A DNA stretch of 64,000 nucleotides, from contig NZ_BSNG01000002.1 in the NCBI RefSeq assembly GCF_030159855.1, forward strand, positions 107,935 through 171,934. The letters are read 5' to 3'. Every line of letters begins with the position of its first letter. The first letter of the stretch is position 1. The notes beneath the pieces are model-generated. The model was not told where the DNA came from and made no database searches. It was given only the letters and a program-made list of their open reading frames with translations. This document shows positions 1 to 8,153 of this stretch, one piece after another. Origin of the DNA: Devosia yakushimensis. GTDB lineage: Bacteria > Pseudomonadota > Alphaproteobacteria > Rhizobiales > Devosiaceae. The position numbers and the translations under genes were made by a program.

Positions 1-794
1 ACGGCGCGGGCGAGGACGCGGCTTTCGATGTCGCGGCCGGCGGCGACCAGGTCGTCCGGGCTCATGGCGTGGGTGACGCGGGCGGTTTCCTGCTCGATGA
101 TCGGGCCTTCGTCGAGATCGGGGGTGACGTAATGGGCGGTGGCGCCGATGATCTTGACGCCGCGCTCATGGGCCTGGTGATAGGGCTTGGCGCCCTTGAA
201 GCTGGGCAGGAAGGAGTGGTGGATATTGATCACCTGGCCGAAGAGGCGGGTGGAGAGATTATCCGACAGCACCTGCATGTAGCGGGCCAGCACAACGAGG
301 TCGGCGCCCGATTGCTTGACGATGGCCAGCACCTGCTCTTCCTGGGCCGCCTTGGTGGCGGCGGTGACGGGCAGCAGGTGGAAGGGGATGTTTTCCGCCT
401 CGGCGAGCTTTTGCGTCGCATCGTGGTTGGAGATGATGGCGGCGACTTCGGCATCGAGCCAGCCGACCTGGATCTGATAGAGCAGGTGGCGCAGGGTATG
501 GTCGAACTTACTGACCATGATGACGATGCGCTTCTTGCGCGCTTCGTCGGCCAGGGCGGTCTTCATGGAGAAGCGTTCGATGGCCGGCTTGAGGGCGCGC
601 TCGATGGTGTCGCGGCCGATGCCTTGGGGGGCGGTGAAGGCCAGACGCATGAAGAAGCGGTCGGTTTCGCGATCCCAGAACTGATTGGATTCGGCGATAT
701 TGGCGTTGAGTGCGGCCAGTTCCGTGGTCACGGCGGCGACGATGCCGGGGCGGTCGGCGCAGGAAAGGGTCAGGACGAAATTGGCCGTGGTCAT
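1..794 (-). CDS. purU: Formyltetrahydrofolate deformylase (3' end outside window)
   Basis: Hydrolyses 10-formyl-THF to formate and THF, feeding purine synthesis and balancing the one-carbon pool; cytosolic. The first ~80 residues are an ACT-like domain (start MTTANFVLTLSCADRPGIVA), and the rest is a formyltransferase fold. The hydrolase signature is visible: HHSFLPSFKGAKPYHQA, then GATAHYVTPDLDEGPII with its His and Asp catalytic residues. The family is about 285 aa and about 264 codons are present, so only the C-terminal end is missing. The start is the ATG at 794. It is the last gene read on this strand after a terminator at ~870-903, so it has its own transcription unit. Confidence 0.93.
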   Translation of the reverse strand, partial: MTTANFVLTLSCADRPGIVAAVTTELAALNANIAESNQFWDRETDRFFMRLAFTAPQGIGRDTIERALKPAIERFSMKTALADEARKKRIVIMVSKFDHTLRHLLYQIQVGWLDAEVAAIISNHDATQKLAEAENIPFHLLPVTAATKAAQEEQVLAIVKQSGADLVVLARYMQVLSDNLSTRLFGQVINIHHSFLPSFKGAKPYHQAHERGVKIIGATAHYVTPDLDEGPIIEQETARVTHAMSPDDLVAAGRDIESRVLARA

Positions 795-869
795 GCTAGC
801 CTCGAATTTTTCTCGCCTGCGGTATCAATGGCTTGAGCGGCCCCGTCAAGCTGGCAATGGGCAGCGGGC

Positions 870-903
870 AATAAAAAGGGCCGCCCACGACGGGACGGCC
901 CTT
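870..903 (-). terminator. Rho-independent terminator
   Basis: On the minus strand an 8-bp stem AAGGGCCG/CGGCCCTT (876-883 with 896-903) is followed directly by TTTTTAT. It lies 40 bases past the stop of the 24-codon ORF and ahead of purU, so it ends the small-ORF transcript and possibly pot read-through. Confidence 0.85.
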
Positions 904-941
904 CCTGAGTTTATAGGCCTCAAGTGCCTTGAAGGAGCGTG

Positions 942-1016
942 CTAGCGGAGGGCTGCCTCCATGGCCAGCACTGAAAATCCAAGACCTGCTTCGAGAACCT
1001 TAATCTCAATTGACAC
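942..1016 (-). CDS. Candidate 24-aa small protein with near-perfect Shine-Dalgarno
   Basis: A GTG-started frame of 24 codons reads MSIEIKVLEAGLGFSVLAME and then AALR, ending in TAG. Seven bases before the GTG ends a 13-base sequence AAGGAGGTGATCC, fully complementary to the 16S 3' tail; no other gene here has such a site. A terminator follows about 40 bases after the stop. The peptide is amphipathic with a mildly hydrophobic centre and has no known domain. It lies ~95 bases downstream of potI on the same strand, with an inverted repeat between them, so it may be its own unit. Translation is inferred from the ribosome site; function is unknown. It was too short for routine gene calling. Confidence 0.55.
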   Translation of the reverse strand: MSIEIKVLEAGLGFSVLAMEAALR

Positions 1017-1057
1017 TGGATCACCTCCTTCACGTTGGTTGAACATGACACCAGAAT

Positions 1058-1078
1058 GACAGATTTTTCCGATCTGTC
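1058..1078 (-). promoter_or_regulatory. Inverted repeat between potI and the small ORF
   Basis: GACAGAT (1058-1064) and ATCTGTC (1072-1078) form a perfect 7-bp inverted repeat with a 7-base centre. There is no U-tract after it on the minus strand, so an operator or an mRNA 3'-end stabiliser is as likely as a terminator. Confidence 0.4.
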
Positions 1079-1110
1079 CAGCCTTGCGGTCCGGCCCAGG
1101 GATTGGTGTG

Positions 1111-1920
1111 TCAGGCGCGCGCCTTTTTCGGGCGCGAGCGCAATTGGATGATGGTGGCCGCCAGAACGCCCAGCGCCACGATGCCGATGATGATGGTGGC
1201 GAGCGCATTGACGTCGGGGGAAACGCCCAGCCGGACCTTGGAGAAGATCACCATGGGCAGGGTGGACGAGCCCGGGCCCGAGACGAAGCTGGCAATGACC
1301 AGATCGTCGAGCGAGAGGGTAAAGCCCAGGAGCCACCCCGAGACCAGCGCCGGAGCGATAATGGGCAGGGTGATGTCGAAAAAGGTGCGCAGCGGCGAGG
1401 CGCCCAGATCCATGGCCGCTTCTTCCAGGCTCCGGTCGAAATCGGAGAGGCGCGACTGCACCACGACGCAGACATAGGCCATGCAGAAGGTGGAATGGGC
1501 GATGACGATGGTCAGCGTACCGCGGCCGCGTGGCCAGCCCAACAGGCTTTCCATGGCGACGAACAGCAGCAGCAGGGACAGGCCGGTGATCACGTCGGGC
1601 ATGACCAGGGGGGCCGAGACCATGCCGGAAAACAGCGTGCGGCCCTTGAAGCGCCGGAAGCGCACCAGGGCGACGGCGGCGAGTGTTCCCAGCACCAGGG
1701 CGATGGTGGCGCTGAGCGCGGCGATCTGCAGGCTCAGCCAGGCGGCGCCCAGCATCTGGGGATCGTTGAAGAGCTCGCCATACCATTTGGTGGAGAAACC
1801 CGACCAGACGGTGACCAGCCGGCTCTCGTTGAACGAGAAGATGACCAGCGAGATGATGGGCGCATAGAGGAAGGAAAAGCCGAGCGCTGCGGCGATGGGG
1901 AGGAACCAGCCACGACGCAT
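1111..1920 (-). CDS. potI: Polyamine ABC transporter permease (PotI/PotC type)
   Basis: Inner-membrane permease of a putrescine/spermidine-type importer, 269 aa, about the usual family length. It starts MRRGWFLPIAAALGFSFLYA, with six predicted membrane segments. The EAA loop typical of ABC permeases is seen as EEAAMDLGASPLRTFFDITLP about two thirds in, where it contacts the ATPase. The start at 1920 was chosen because it lies immediately after the stop of the upstream permease (TAA at 1922-1924). A longer frame to 2055 would run through that gene. Last gene of a four-gene operon in the E. coli potFGHI order. Confidence 0.9.
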   Translation of the reverse strand: MRRGWFLPIAAALGFSFLYAPIISLVIFSFNESRLVTVWSGFSTKWYGELFNDPQMLGAAWLSLQIAALSATIALVLGTLAAVALVRFRRFKGRTLFSGMVSAPLVMPDVITGLSLLLLFVAMESLLGWPRGRGTLTIVIAHSTFCMAYVCVVVQSRLSDFDRSLEEAAMDLGASPLRTFFDITLPIIAPALVSGWLLGFTLSLDDLVIASFVSGPGSSTLPMVIFSKVRLGVSPDVNALATIIIGIVALGVLAATIIQLRSRPKKARA

Positions 1921-1921
1921 G

Positions 1922-2875
1922 TTACTTCTCCACCACAGCGCTCTGGGCGCGTTGCAAGAGCATGATGGGGACCACGACGACCACCAGCATGGCGATGGCC
2001 ACGGCGGCGGCGCGGGGCCAATTGGCGGCGGTGAAGAACTCGTCCCAGAGGACACGGCCGATCATCAAGGTATCAGGGCCACCGAGCAGCGAGGGAATGA
2101 CGAATTCGCCGATGGCGGGAATAAAGACCAGCATGGAGCCGGCGATGATGCCCGGCAGCGAGAGGGGCAGGGTGATCGAGAGGAAGGTGCGGACCGGGCG
2201 GGCGCCCAGATCGGCCGAGGCTTCCAGCAGCGAGGAATCGAGTTTTACCAGCGTGGTATAGAGCGGCAGGATCATGAAGGGCAGGTAGGTGTAGACGATG
2301 CCGACATAGACGGCGAAATCGGTCTGCATCATCACCAGCGGTTCGATACCGAACAGGCCCAGGAACTGGTTGATGACGCCATTGCCGCGCATGAAGCCGA
2401 TCAGTGCATAGACGCGCAGCAGGAGCGAAGTGAAGAAGGGCAGCACCACCAGCATGAGCAGGATATTGCGCCATTGGTCGGGGGCACGGGCGATGGCATA
2501 GGCCATGGGATAGCCGACCAGAAGGGTGATCACCGTCGCGATGAAGGCGATGCGGATCGAGGAGAGATAGGCCGCGACATAGAGATTGTCGCTGAAGAGG
2601 CGGATATAGTTGGAAAGGTGCAGGGTGAGCTGCACCGTGCCTTCCTCGGTGGAGAGGAGAGCCGAATAGGGCGGGCGGCCGAACTGCTTGGTGGCGAGCG
2701 AAATGCCGAAGACCACGAAGAGCGGAATGAGGAAGAAGACCAGCATCCAGACGACCGGGGCGACCAGCACCAGAAAGCGCCCCGAAATGCCGACCTTGGC
2801 CAGGCCGCGCTCGACAGCGTTCCAGGGGCGGAGGCGGCGCGGCGGGGGAATGGTGGGTTCGTGGCTGGTGGTCAT
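1922..2875 (-). CDS. potH: Polyamine ABC transporter permease (PotH/PotB type)
   Basis: Second permease of the pot system, 317 aa, with a ~30-residue polar N-terminus before the first membrane segment (VWMLVFFLIPLFVVFGISLA). It has six membrane segments in all and the EAA loop LEASADLGARPVRTFLSITL. PotH proteins typically begin with this kind of cytoplasmic extension. It forms a heterodimeric channel with the next gene. It lies 46 bases after the ATPase gene and one base before potI, so the two permeases are probably translationally linked. Confidence 0.9.
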   Translation of the reverse strand: MTTSHEPTIPPPRRLRPWNAVERGLAKVGISGRFLVLVAPVVWMLVFFLIPLFVVFGISLATKQFGRPPYSALLSTEEGTVQLTLHLSNYIRLFSDNLYVAAYLSSIRIAFIATVITLLVGYPMAYAIARAPDQWRNILLMLVVLPFFTSLLLRVYALIGFMRGNGVINQFLGLFGIEPLVMMQTDFAVYVGIVYTYLPFMILPLYTTLVKLDSSLLEASADLGARPVRTFLSITLPLSLPGIIAGSMLVFIPAIGEFVIPSLLGGPDTLMIGRVLWDEFFTAANWPRAAAVAIAMLVVVVVPIMLLQRAQSAVVEK

Positions 2876-2921
2876 GGGGCGGCTCCCACAAATTCGCGAA
2901 CGCGGGTGAGGGCGGCGGGGC

Positions 2922-4070
2922 TCATACCGTCAGCACCGAGCCGGAGCTGTCGCCCCAGGTGACATAGACCTGCTCGTCCCAGGTGATGGCGTCGGGATTG
3001 CCGCGCACGCTATTGGTCTGGCTGACGCGGATGCGTTTGCCGCTGTCGAGCACGAGCTGGTAGACGCTCATATCGCCCAGATAGCCGATATCCTCGACCA
3101 TGCCGCGGGTGACATTGGCCTCGAAGGGCGTTTCGGGCTTGTCGCGGCTGAGATGCATTTTCTCCGGGCGGATGGCCCACCACAGAATCTGGTCGGGGGC
3201 GCAATCGACGCCGTGGCCGACAAAGATATCGCAGCCCAATTCGGCCGAGCGGATGCGGACGTGATCGGGCTCGTCTTCGATGACGACGCCCTCGGCCATG
3301 TTGACCGATCCGATAAAGCCGGCAACGAAGCGCGAATTGGGGAACTCGTAGATATCGGTGGGCTCGCCGATCATGGCGATCTCGCCCTGGTTCATCACCC
3401 CGATCCGGGTGGCCAGGGTCATGGCCTCTTCCTGGTCGTGGGTCACCACGATGAAGGTGACGCCCAGCGATTCCTGAATCTTGACCAGTTCGAACTGGGT
3501 TTCCTCGCGCAGCTTCTTGTCGAGCGCGCCGAGCGGTTCATCGAGCAGCAGCAGCTTGGGGCGCTTGGCCAGGGCCCGGGCCAGGGCGACGCGCTGGCGC
3601 TGACCGCCGGAAAGCTGGTGCGGCTTGCGCTTGCCGTAATCCTGGAGCTTGACCAGGCTCAGCAGCTCGGCCACGCGGTCCGATATCTCGCCTTTGGGCA
3701 GGTGGTCGCGCTTGAGGCCATAGGCGATATTCTGTTCGACATTCATATGCGGGAAGAGCGCATAGGACTGGAACATCATGTTGACGGGGCGATTATAGGG
3801 GGCGGCATGGGTCATGTCCTGCCCGTCGATCTCGATCGTGCCGCTGGTGGGCGTTTCGAAGCCGGCCAGCATGCGCAGCAGGGTCGATTTGCCCGAGCCA
3901 GAGCCGCCCAGAAGGCAGAACAGTTCGGATTTGTAGATATCGAGCGACACATCGCTGACGGCAAAGACGTCACCGAATTTCTTGGTGACGTTCTTGATGC
4001 GCACAAAGGGTTTTGCCGCCGGATCGCGCCAGGGGCGGGTGTCGATGGCGAGCTGGGGCTTCTTTGCCAT
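2922..4070 (-). CDS. potG: Polyamine ABC transporter ATPase (PotG/PotA type)
   Basis: ATP-hydrolysing subunit, 382 aa. Walker A is GGSGSGKST near residue 57, the ABC signature is LSGGQRQRVALARAL, Walker B is LLLLDEPLGALD, and the switch His is in VVTHDQEEA. The last ~110 residues form the TOBE domain found in PotA/PotG ATPases. The N-terminus MAKKPQLAIDTRPW carries a ~25-residue extension before the ABC core, as in PotG. It follows potF by 66 bases, which hold a strong hairpin. Polyamine specificity is inferred from gene order and the binding protein. Confidence 0.92.
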   Translation of the reverse strand: MAKKPQLAIDTRPWRDPAAKPFVRIKNVTKKFGDVFAVSDVSLDIYKSELFCLLGGSGSGKSTLLRMLAGFETPTSGTIEIDGQDMTHAAPYNRPVNMMFQSYALFPHMNVEQNIAYGLKRDHLPKGEISDRVAELLSLVKLQDYGKRKPHQLSGGQRQRVALARALAKRPKLLLLDEPLGALDKKLREETQFELVKIQESLGVTFIVVTHDQEEAMTLATRIGVMNQGEIAMIGEPTDIYEFPNSRFVAGFIGSVNMAEGVVIEDEPDHVRIRSAELGCDIFVGHGVDCAPDQILWWAIRPEKMHLSRDKPETPFEANVTRGMVEDIGYLGDMSVYQLVLDSGKRIRVSQTNSVRGNPDAITWDEQVYVTWGDSSGSVLTV

Positions 4071-4091
4071 AAGCGGACTCTTGAAAAGCTG

Positions 4092-4126
4092 AAGGGGCGG
4101 CGATGTCTGTCGTCGCGCCGCCCCTT
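4092..4126 (-). promoter_or_regulatory. Strong hairpin between potF and potG
   Basis: A perfect 11-bp stem (AAGGGGCGGCG at 4092-4102 pairing with CGCCGCCCCTT at 4116-4126) has a 13-base loop. It sits 10 bases after the potF stop and 22 bases before the potG start. No clear run of U follows, so a 3' stabiliser or partial attenuator that keeps potF mRNA in excess fits better than a full terminator. Confidence 0.65.
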
Positions 4127-4136
4127 GAATCTGGTG

Positions 4137-5228
4137 TTACTGGCCGGTTTTGATGCGGGTCCAGGTGCGGGTCAAGATCTCTTCGAATTCGGGGTTATGC
4201 GCCTTCATCACGAATGCCTTGGCGATGGTCTCGGCGGGCGGATAGATGCCCGGGTTGGACTTGACGTCCTCGTCCACGAATTCGAGCGCGGGCAGGTTGG
4301 GATTGGCGTAGAACACGTAATTGGTGATCGCGGCCACAACCTGGGGCTCGAGGATGTAGTTGATGAATTTGTGGGCGTTGTCCGGATGGGGAGCGTCGAT
4401 CGGGATGGCCAGGAAGTCAAACAGGGTCGCGGCGCCTTCCTTGGGGATCAGATAGGTGATCTCGTTGCCCTGGTCGGCCTGAGCGGCGGCGTCGGCAGCG
4501 ATGAAGATGTCGCCGGAATAGCCCAAAGCCAGGCAGATTTCGCCGTTGCCCAGGTCATCGATATACTGGGACGAGTGGAAGTAGCGGATATAGGGCTTGA
4601 CGCTGTTGAGCAGCGCTTCGGCCTTGGCCAGGTCTTCCTCGCTCTCCGAATTGGGATCGAGCCCGAGATAGTGCAGAGCAATGCCCACGACTTCGGAAGG
4701 GCTGTCGAGCACGGCGACGCCGCAGGAGGCGAGCTTTTCGACCACTTCAGGCTTGAACAGCAGGTCCCAGCTTTCAAGGTCCGCATCGGCGCCGAGCGCG
4801 GCGGTGACCTTGGCGTTGTTATAGCCCAGGCCGATCGTATTGATCATATAGGGCACGGCATGGGCATTGTCCGGATCCTGGCTGGCGGCGGTCGCCATCA
4901 CGGCCGGGTCGAGATTGCCCAGATTGGGGAGCTTGGACTTGTCAAGCTCAAGGATCAGGCCGGCCTTGATCTGGCGCTCGAGGAAGTTGCCCGAGGGGAC
5001 GACGATGTCATAGCCCGAATTGCCGGCCAGCAGCTTGGCATCGACGATCTCGTTATTGTCGTAGACGTCGTAATTCACCTTGATGCCGGTTTCGGCTTCG
5101 AAATTGGCAATGGTGTCTTCGGCGATATAGTCGGACCAGTTGTAGACGTTGAGAACGGCTTCTTCCTGGGCCATGGCCGGGGAAGCGACCATGAGTGCTC
5201 CCAAGGCAAGTGCGAGCGACTTGTTCAT
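4137..5228 (-). CDS. potF: Periplasmic polyamine-binding protein (PotF/SpuD-like)
   Basis: Solute-binding protein of the importer, 363 aa. It has a Sec signal peptide (MNKSLALALGALMVASPAMA, cleavage after AMA) and the mature start QEEAVLNVYNWSDYI, where the NWSDY motif is characteristic of PotD/PotF proteins. A further family trait is the segment YDIVVPSGNFLERQIKAG. It is the first gene of the operon and is preceded by AGGAG 10 bases before the ATG. Putrescine is the likely ligand by PotF resemblance, but spermidine or another amine cannot be excluded from sequence. Confidence 0.92.
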   Translation of the reverse strand: MNKSLALALGALMVASPAMAQEEAVLNVYNWSDYIAEDTIANFEAETGIKVNYDVYDNNEIVDAKLLAGNSGYDIVVPSGNFLERQIKAGLILELDKSKLPNLGNLDPAVMATAASQDPDNAHAVPYMINTIGLGYNNAKVTAALGADADLESWDLLFKPEVVEKLASCGVAVLDSPSEVVGIALHYLGLDPNSESEEDLAKAEALLNSVKPYIRYFHSSQYIDDLGNGEICLALGYSGDIFIAADAAAQADQGNEITYLIPKEGAATLFDFLAIPIDAPHPDNAHKFINYILEPQVVAAITNYVFYANPNLPALEFVDEDVKSNPGIYPPAETIAKAFVMKAHNPEFEEILTRTWTRIKTGQ

Positions 5229-5695
5229 CTGCGTTGAGCTCCTGTATTTTGGTCTGTTTTGATTTTGCCGGGCCTTGGCACGGCAATCTGCTTGTCACGC
5301 CGGATGGCGCTGGCCGGCGACCAAAAGGGCCGCGCGGCGGATCACCTGAGCCGGCTCATCTGGGAGACCCCGGCACGCAAACGGAACATGGAACGGGCCG
5401 TACGCGGAAAGAGCGCCCGGAAGCGCTGATGGACTTCGCTCTGCTGTGCCCGGAGCCGGGCGCGTATCGATCGGCGCCAGGCGCGCAATCAACAATGAGA
5501 GTCTGCAGCGAAGTGCCCTTTCCCGCTGGATTTATGAGGGGCAACCTAGAGCCAAAAGCGGGGGCCGACAAGCGGTTTTGGGCCCGCTTTCCGCGTTGTT
5601 TTGCCGGGGGTTGACGCCCCGGTGTCCGGCAGCGCACAACCCGGGCCAGCAGGCGCCCCCACGTGGCGCAAATCAAGACATTGTGGAGGCCGCTC
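5229..5695. other. Divergent intergenic region potF / psuG
   Basis: There are 467 bases between divergent operons. Open frames here are low-complexity and have no ribosome site, so I see no credible gene. It must hold both promoters, but no convincing -35/-10 pair or riboswitch fold was recognised. The psuG ribosome site is at ~5682-5689. Confidence 0.5.
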
Positions 5696-6643
5696 ATGAG
5701 CGCCAAGGCTTATCTTTCCATCGGGTCCGAGGTCAAAGCTGCGCTCAAGGCGGGCAAGGCCGTGGTGGCACTGGAATCGACCATCATCACCCATGGCATG
5801 CCCTATCCGCAGAACCTGGACATGGCCAAGAATGTGGAGGCGGTGATCCGCGCGCATGGGGCCGTGCCGGCGACCATTGCCATCATGGACGGGCGGTTCT
5901 GCGTGGGCGTTTCGGGCGAAGACCTGGAGCGGTTGGCGCTCGAGGGCGGCAAGGCGGCCAAGGCCAGCCGGCGCGATGTGTCGTCGCTGCTGGTCAAGGG
6001 GGCGATTGCCGGCACGACCGTCGCGACGACCATGCAGATCGCCGCGTTGGCGGGCATCCATGTGTTTGCCACGGGCGGTATTGGCGGAGTGCATCGCGGC
6101 GCCGAGGATACGTTCGACATTTCGGCGGACCTTGAGGAATTGAGCCGTACGCCGGTGGCGGTGGTGTGCGCGGGGGCCAAGTCGATCCTCGATATCGCCA
6201 AGACGCTCGAAGTGCTCGAGACCAATGGCGTGCCGGTGATCGGCTATGGCACGGACGATTTCCCCGCCTTCTGGGCGCGCAAGAGCGGGCAGAAGGTGGA
6301 CCACCGCTTCGACAATGTGGGCGATATTGCCCGGGTGGTGGGCATGCAGGCGGATCTGGGCATGGGGGGCGTGTTGATCGCCAATCCGATCCCCGAAGCC
6401 GATGAGCTGGATGCGGCCGCCATCGAGGCGCGGATTGCCGAGGCGATCCGGGCAGCCGAGGCCGAGGGCGTGAGCCGGAAGGAGCTGACGCCCTTCCTGC
6501 TCAAGCGCATTTTCGAGCTGACCGAGGGCAAGTCGCTGGTGGCCAACATCGCGCTGGTGGAGAACAATGCCAAGGTGGCGGCGCAGATCGCGGTGGCGCT
6601 GGCGGCGCGCGACGTGCCGCAGCCGGGCGTGCGCCGCGCATGA
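5696..6643 (+). CDS. psuG: Pseudouridine-5'-phosphate glycosidase
   Basis: Cleaves pseudouridine 5'-phosphate to uracil and ribose 5-phosphate; cytosolic, Mn-dependent. It has 315 aa, near the family size. Family signatures are VALESTIITHGMPYPQN near the N-terminus, FATGGIGGVHRGAE in the middle and FWARKSGQKVDHR later. The ATG at 5696 has TGTGGAGG seven bases before it; an in-frame TTG at 5663 has no such site. The stop overlaps the next start by four bases (ATGA), so the kinase is translationally coupled. Together they form the standard two-step pseudouridine salvage route. Confidence 0.94.
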   Translation: MSAKAYLSIGSEVKAALKAGKAVVALESTIITHGMPYPQNLDMAKNVEAVIRAHGAVPATIAIMDGRFCVGVSGEDLERLALEGGKAAKASRRDVSSLLVKGAIAGTTVATTMQIAALAGIHVFATGGIGGVHRGAEDTFDISADLEELSRTPVAVVCAGAKSILDIAKTLEVLETNGVPVIGYGTDDFPAFWARKSGQKVDHRFDNVGDIARVVGMQADLGMGGVLIANPIPEADELDAAAIEARIAEAIRAAEAEGVSRKELTPFLLKRIFELTEGKSLVANIALVENNAKVAAQIAVALAARDVPQPGVRRA

Positions 6644-7524
6644 GCGCAAAGGTCCTCGTCGTCGGGGATGTGATGACCGATATCATCGTGATGCCCGAAG
6701 GGCCGATCGTCAGGGGATCGGATCGGCGGGCGCAGGTGCGGCAACGGCCCGGCGGGTCCGGGGCCAACCAGGCGGTGTGGCTGGGCGCCATGGGCGCCGA
6801 TGTGGTGTTCGCCGCCCGAGTGGGGGCCGAGGACAAGGACCGCTACGAGGACTATTTCCGCCAGCGGGGCGTCAAGCCGGCGCTGACCGGGGATGCGGTT
6901 TTGCCTTCGGGCGTGCTGGTGACCATGGTCGATCCGGATGGCGAGCGCAGCTTTTTGACCGATCGCGGCGCCAATCTCAACCTCACGGGCGCCGACCTGC
7001 CAGGCGCGCTGCTCGACGGGGTGGGGATGGTCATGATCTCCGGCTATAGCTTTTTTGCCGATGCGCCGCGCGAGGCGGTGCGGGCGCTGGTGGCGGAAGC
7101 CAAGAGGCGGGGCATTGCGGTGGCGATCGATCCGGCCTCCGAGGGGTTTCTGGCCGAGGTGGGCGCCGATCAATTCATCGACTGGACGGCGGGGGCCGAT
7201 TGGCTTTTTGCCAATGAGGACGAGGCCCGGGCGCTGTGCGGCGCCGCCGACGCCGAGGCCTGCGTCATGGCGCTGGGGGCTCATTATGGCCAGGTTGTCC
7301 TCAAGCGGGGGCGGCATGGGGCGGCATTGGGCGGGCGGAACGGGATCGAGCTGACCCTGCCGGCGCCGGCGGTGGACGTGGTGGATTCGACTGGCGCGGG
7401 AGATGCCTTTGCCGCCGGGTTCGTTGCGGCATTGCTGGCGGGCGAGGACAAGGCCGGCGCGATGGGCAAGGCCATTGCTGCGGGGGCCCGCGCCGTGCAA
7501 TCGATCGGCGGGCAACCGGGGTAA
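6640..7524 (+). CDS. psuK: Pseudouridine kinase, PfkB family
   Basis: Ribokinase-type sugar kinase, 294 aa, expected to phosphorylate pseudouridine to the substrate of the preceding glycosidase. The N-terminus VLVVGDVMTDIIVMPEGPI and RPGGSGANQAVWLGAMGADV are PfkB motif 1. The C-terminal motif 2 is DSTGAGDAFAAGFVAAL, with the catalytic Asp in GAGD. The four-base overlap with psuG supports the assignment; on sequence alone a general carbohydrate kinase would be possible. No pseudouridine transporter gene is adjacent. Confidence 0.88.
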   Translation: MSAKVLVVGDVMTDIIVMPEGPIVRGSDRRAQVRQRPGGSGANQAVWLGAMGADVVFAARVGAEDKDRYEDYFRQRGVKPALTGDAVLPSGVLVTMVDPDGERSFLTDRGANLNLTGADLPGALLDGVGMVMISGYSFFADAPREAVRALVAEAKRRGIAVAIDPASEGFLAEVGADQFIDWTAGADWLFANEDEARALCGAADAEACVMALGAHYGQVVLKRGRHGAALGGRNGIELTLPAPAVDVVDSTGAGDAFAAGFVAALLAGEDKAGAMGKAIAAGARAVQSIGGQPG

Positions 7525-7643
7525 AACAAGTTACGCTGCCGCCTTGTTTGGGTCGCAATCGCCATGGCAAAACAGTGCCGTAGTGCGCCGCAGACCATGA
7601 TGGGACCAGCGGCTCGAGGGATGAGTTGAGGAGCGAATTTTTC

Positions 7644-8153
7644 ATGAAGCGGTTTCTGATCGGCACCAGCCTTGCCGGCATGCTGCTGGCCGCCACCCCG
7701 GCGCTGGCCGATGGCAAGGTTTATGTGCAGCTGCCCGACCTGTCGGATTTCTCCGGCCAGGAAGCGGAGGAGTTCCTGCATCAATTGGTGCTGGCCAATG
7801 TGGTGTCGTCCAATTGCGCCGGCTTTGAGGTGAGTGAGGCGGAATGGTCGTTGCTGACCGATTCCGCCGATATCGTGGGCAAGGGCATTCTTGGGCTCGA
7901 TAGCGCCAAGTTCGATGACGAATATTATGGTCCGGCCTTTGCTGCGCTCGATGAGGCGGGCACTTGCGAAGTGGAAGGGCCCCAGGTCGAGCCGGTGCTC
8001 GAATTTCTGGTCGATCAGGGTGGTTCGCGCGACCCCCTGCCGGATCAGGAAGCCGCCTATATCGAGTGGCGGGCGCTGCAGGACTATTGGGATGCCGGCG
8101 GCAAGGGCATGCCGGATGAAGCCGCTCCGGCGGGCAAGTCCAAGACCAAATGA
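7644..8153 (+). CDS. Secreted protein of unknown function
   Basis: 169 aa with a clear Sec signal peptide (MKRFLIGTSLAGMLLAATPA, then LADG). The mature part is acidic, with only two cysteines (in SSNCAGF and TCEVEG) that could form a disulfide, and a Lys-rich tail. I do not recognise the family. The start at 7644 follows GAGGAGC at a normal distance. Its stop overlaps the next gene by four bases (ATGA), so it is probably co-expressed with the DUF1304 membrane protein. It lies 120 bases after psuK. Confidence 0.8.
   Translation: MKRFLIGTSLAGMLLAATPALADGKVYVQLPDLSDFSGQEAEEFLHQLVLANVVSSNCAGFEVSEAEWSLLTDSADIVGKGILGLDSAKFDDEYYGPAFAALDEAGTCEVEGPQVEPVLEFLVDQGGSRDPLPDQEAAYIEWRALQDYWDAGGKGMPDEAAPAGKSKTK

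Noticed and set aside
1010..1030. TGGATCACCTCCTT on the plus strand resembling the 3' end of 16S rRNA
   Set aside because: No other rRNA sequence is present on either side. On the minus strand the same bases are a complete Shine-Dalgarno in front of a GTG frame with a terminator, which explains them better.
3153..5237. 694-codon open frame opposite potF and potG
   Set aside because: It lies entirely antisense to two genes with clear families. Its composition (Gly/Asp/His/Leu-rich) is that of a mirrored frame in GC-rich DNA, and it crosses the intergenic hairpin.
5195..5614. Possible 139-codon gene in the potF/psuG gap
   Set aside because: No ribosome site, low-complexity Pro/Gly/Arg composition and it starts inside the potF signal peptide region.
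5229..5695. Glycine- or other riboswitch in the potF/psuG region
   Set aside because: Several short GC stems exist, but no ordered conserved core of a known riboswitch could be traced on either strand.
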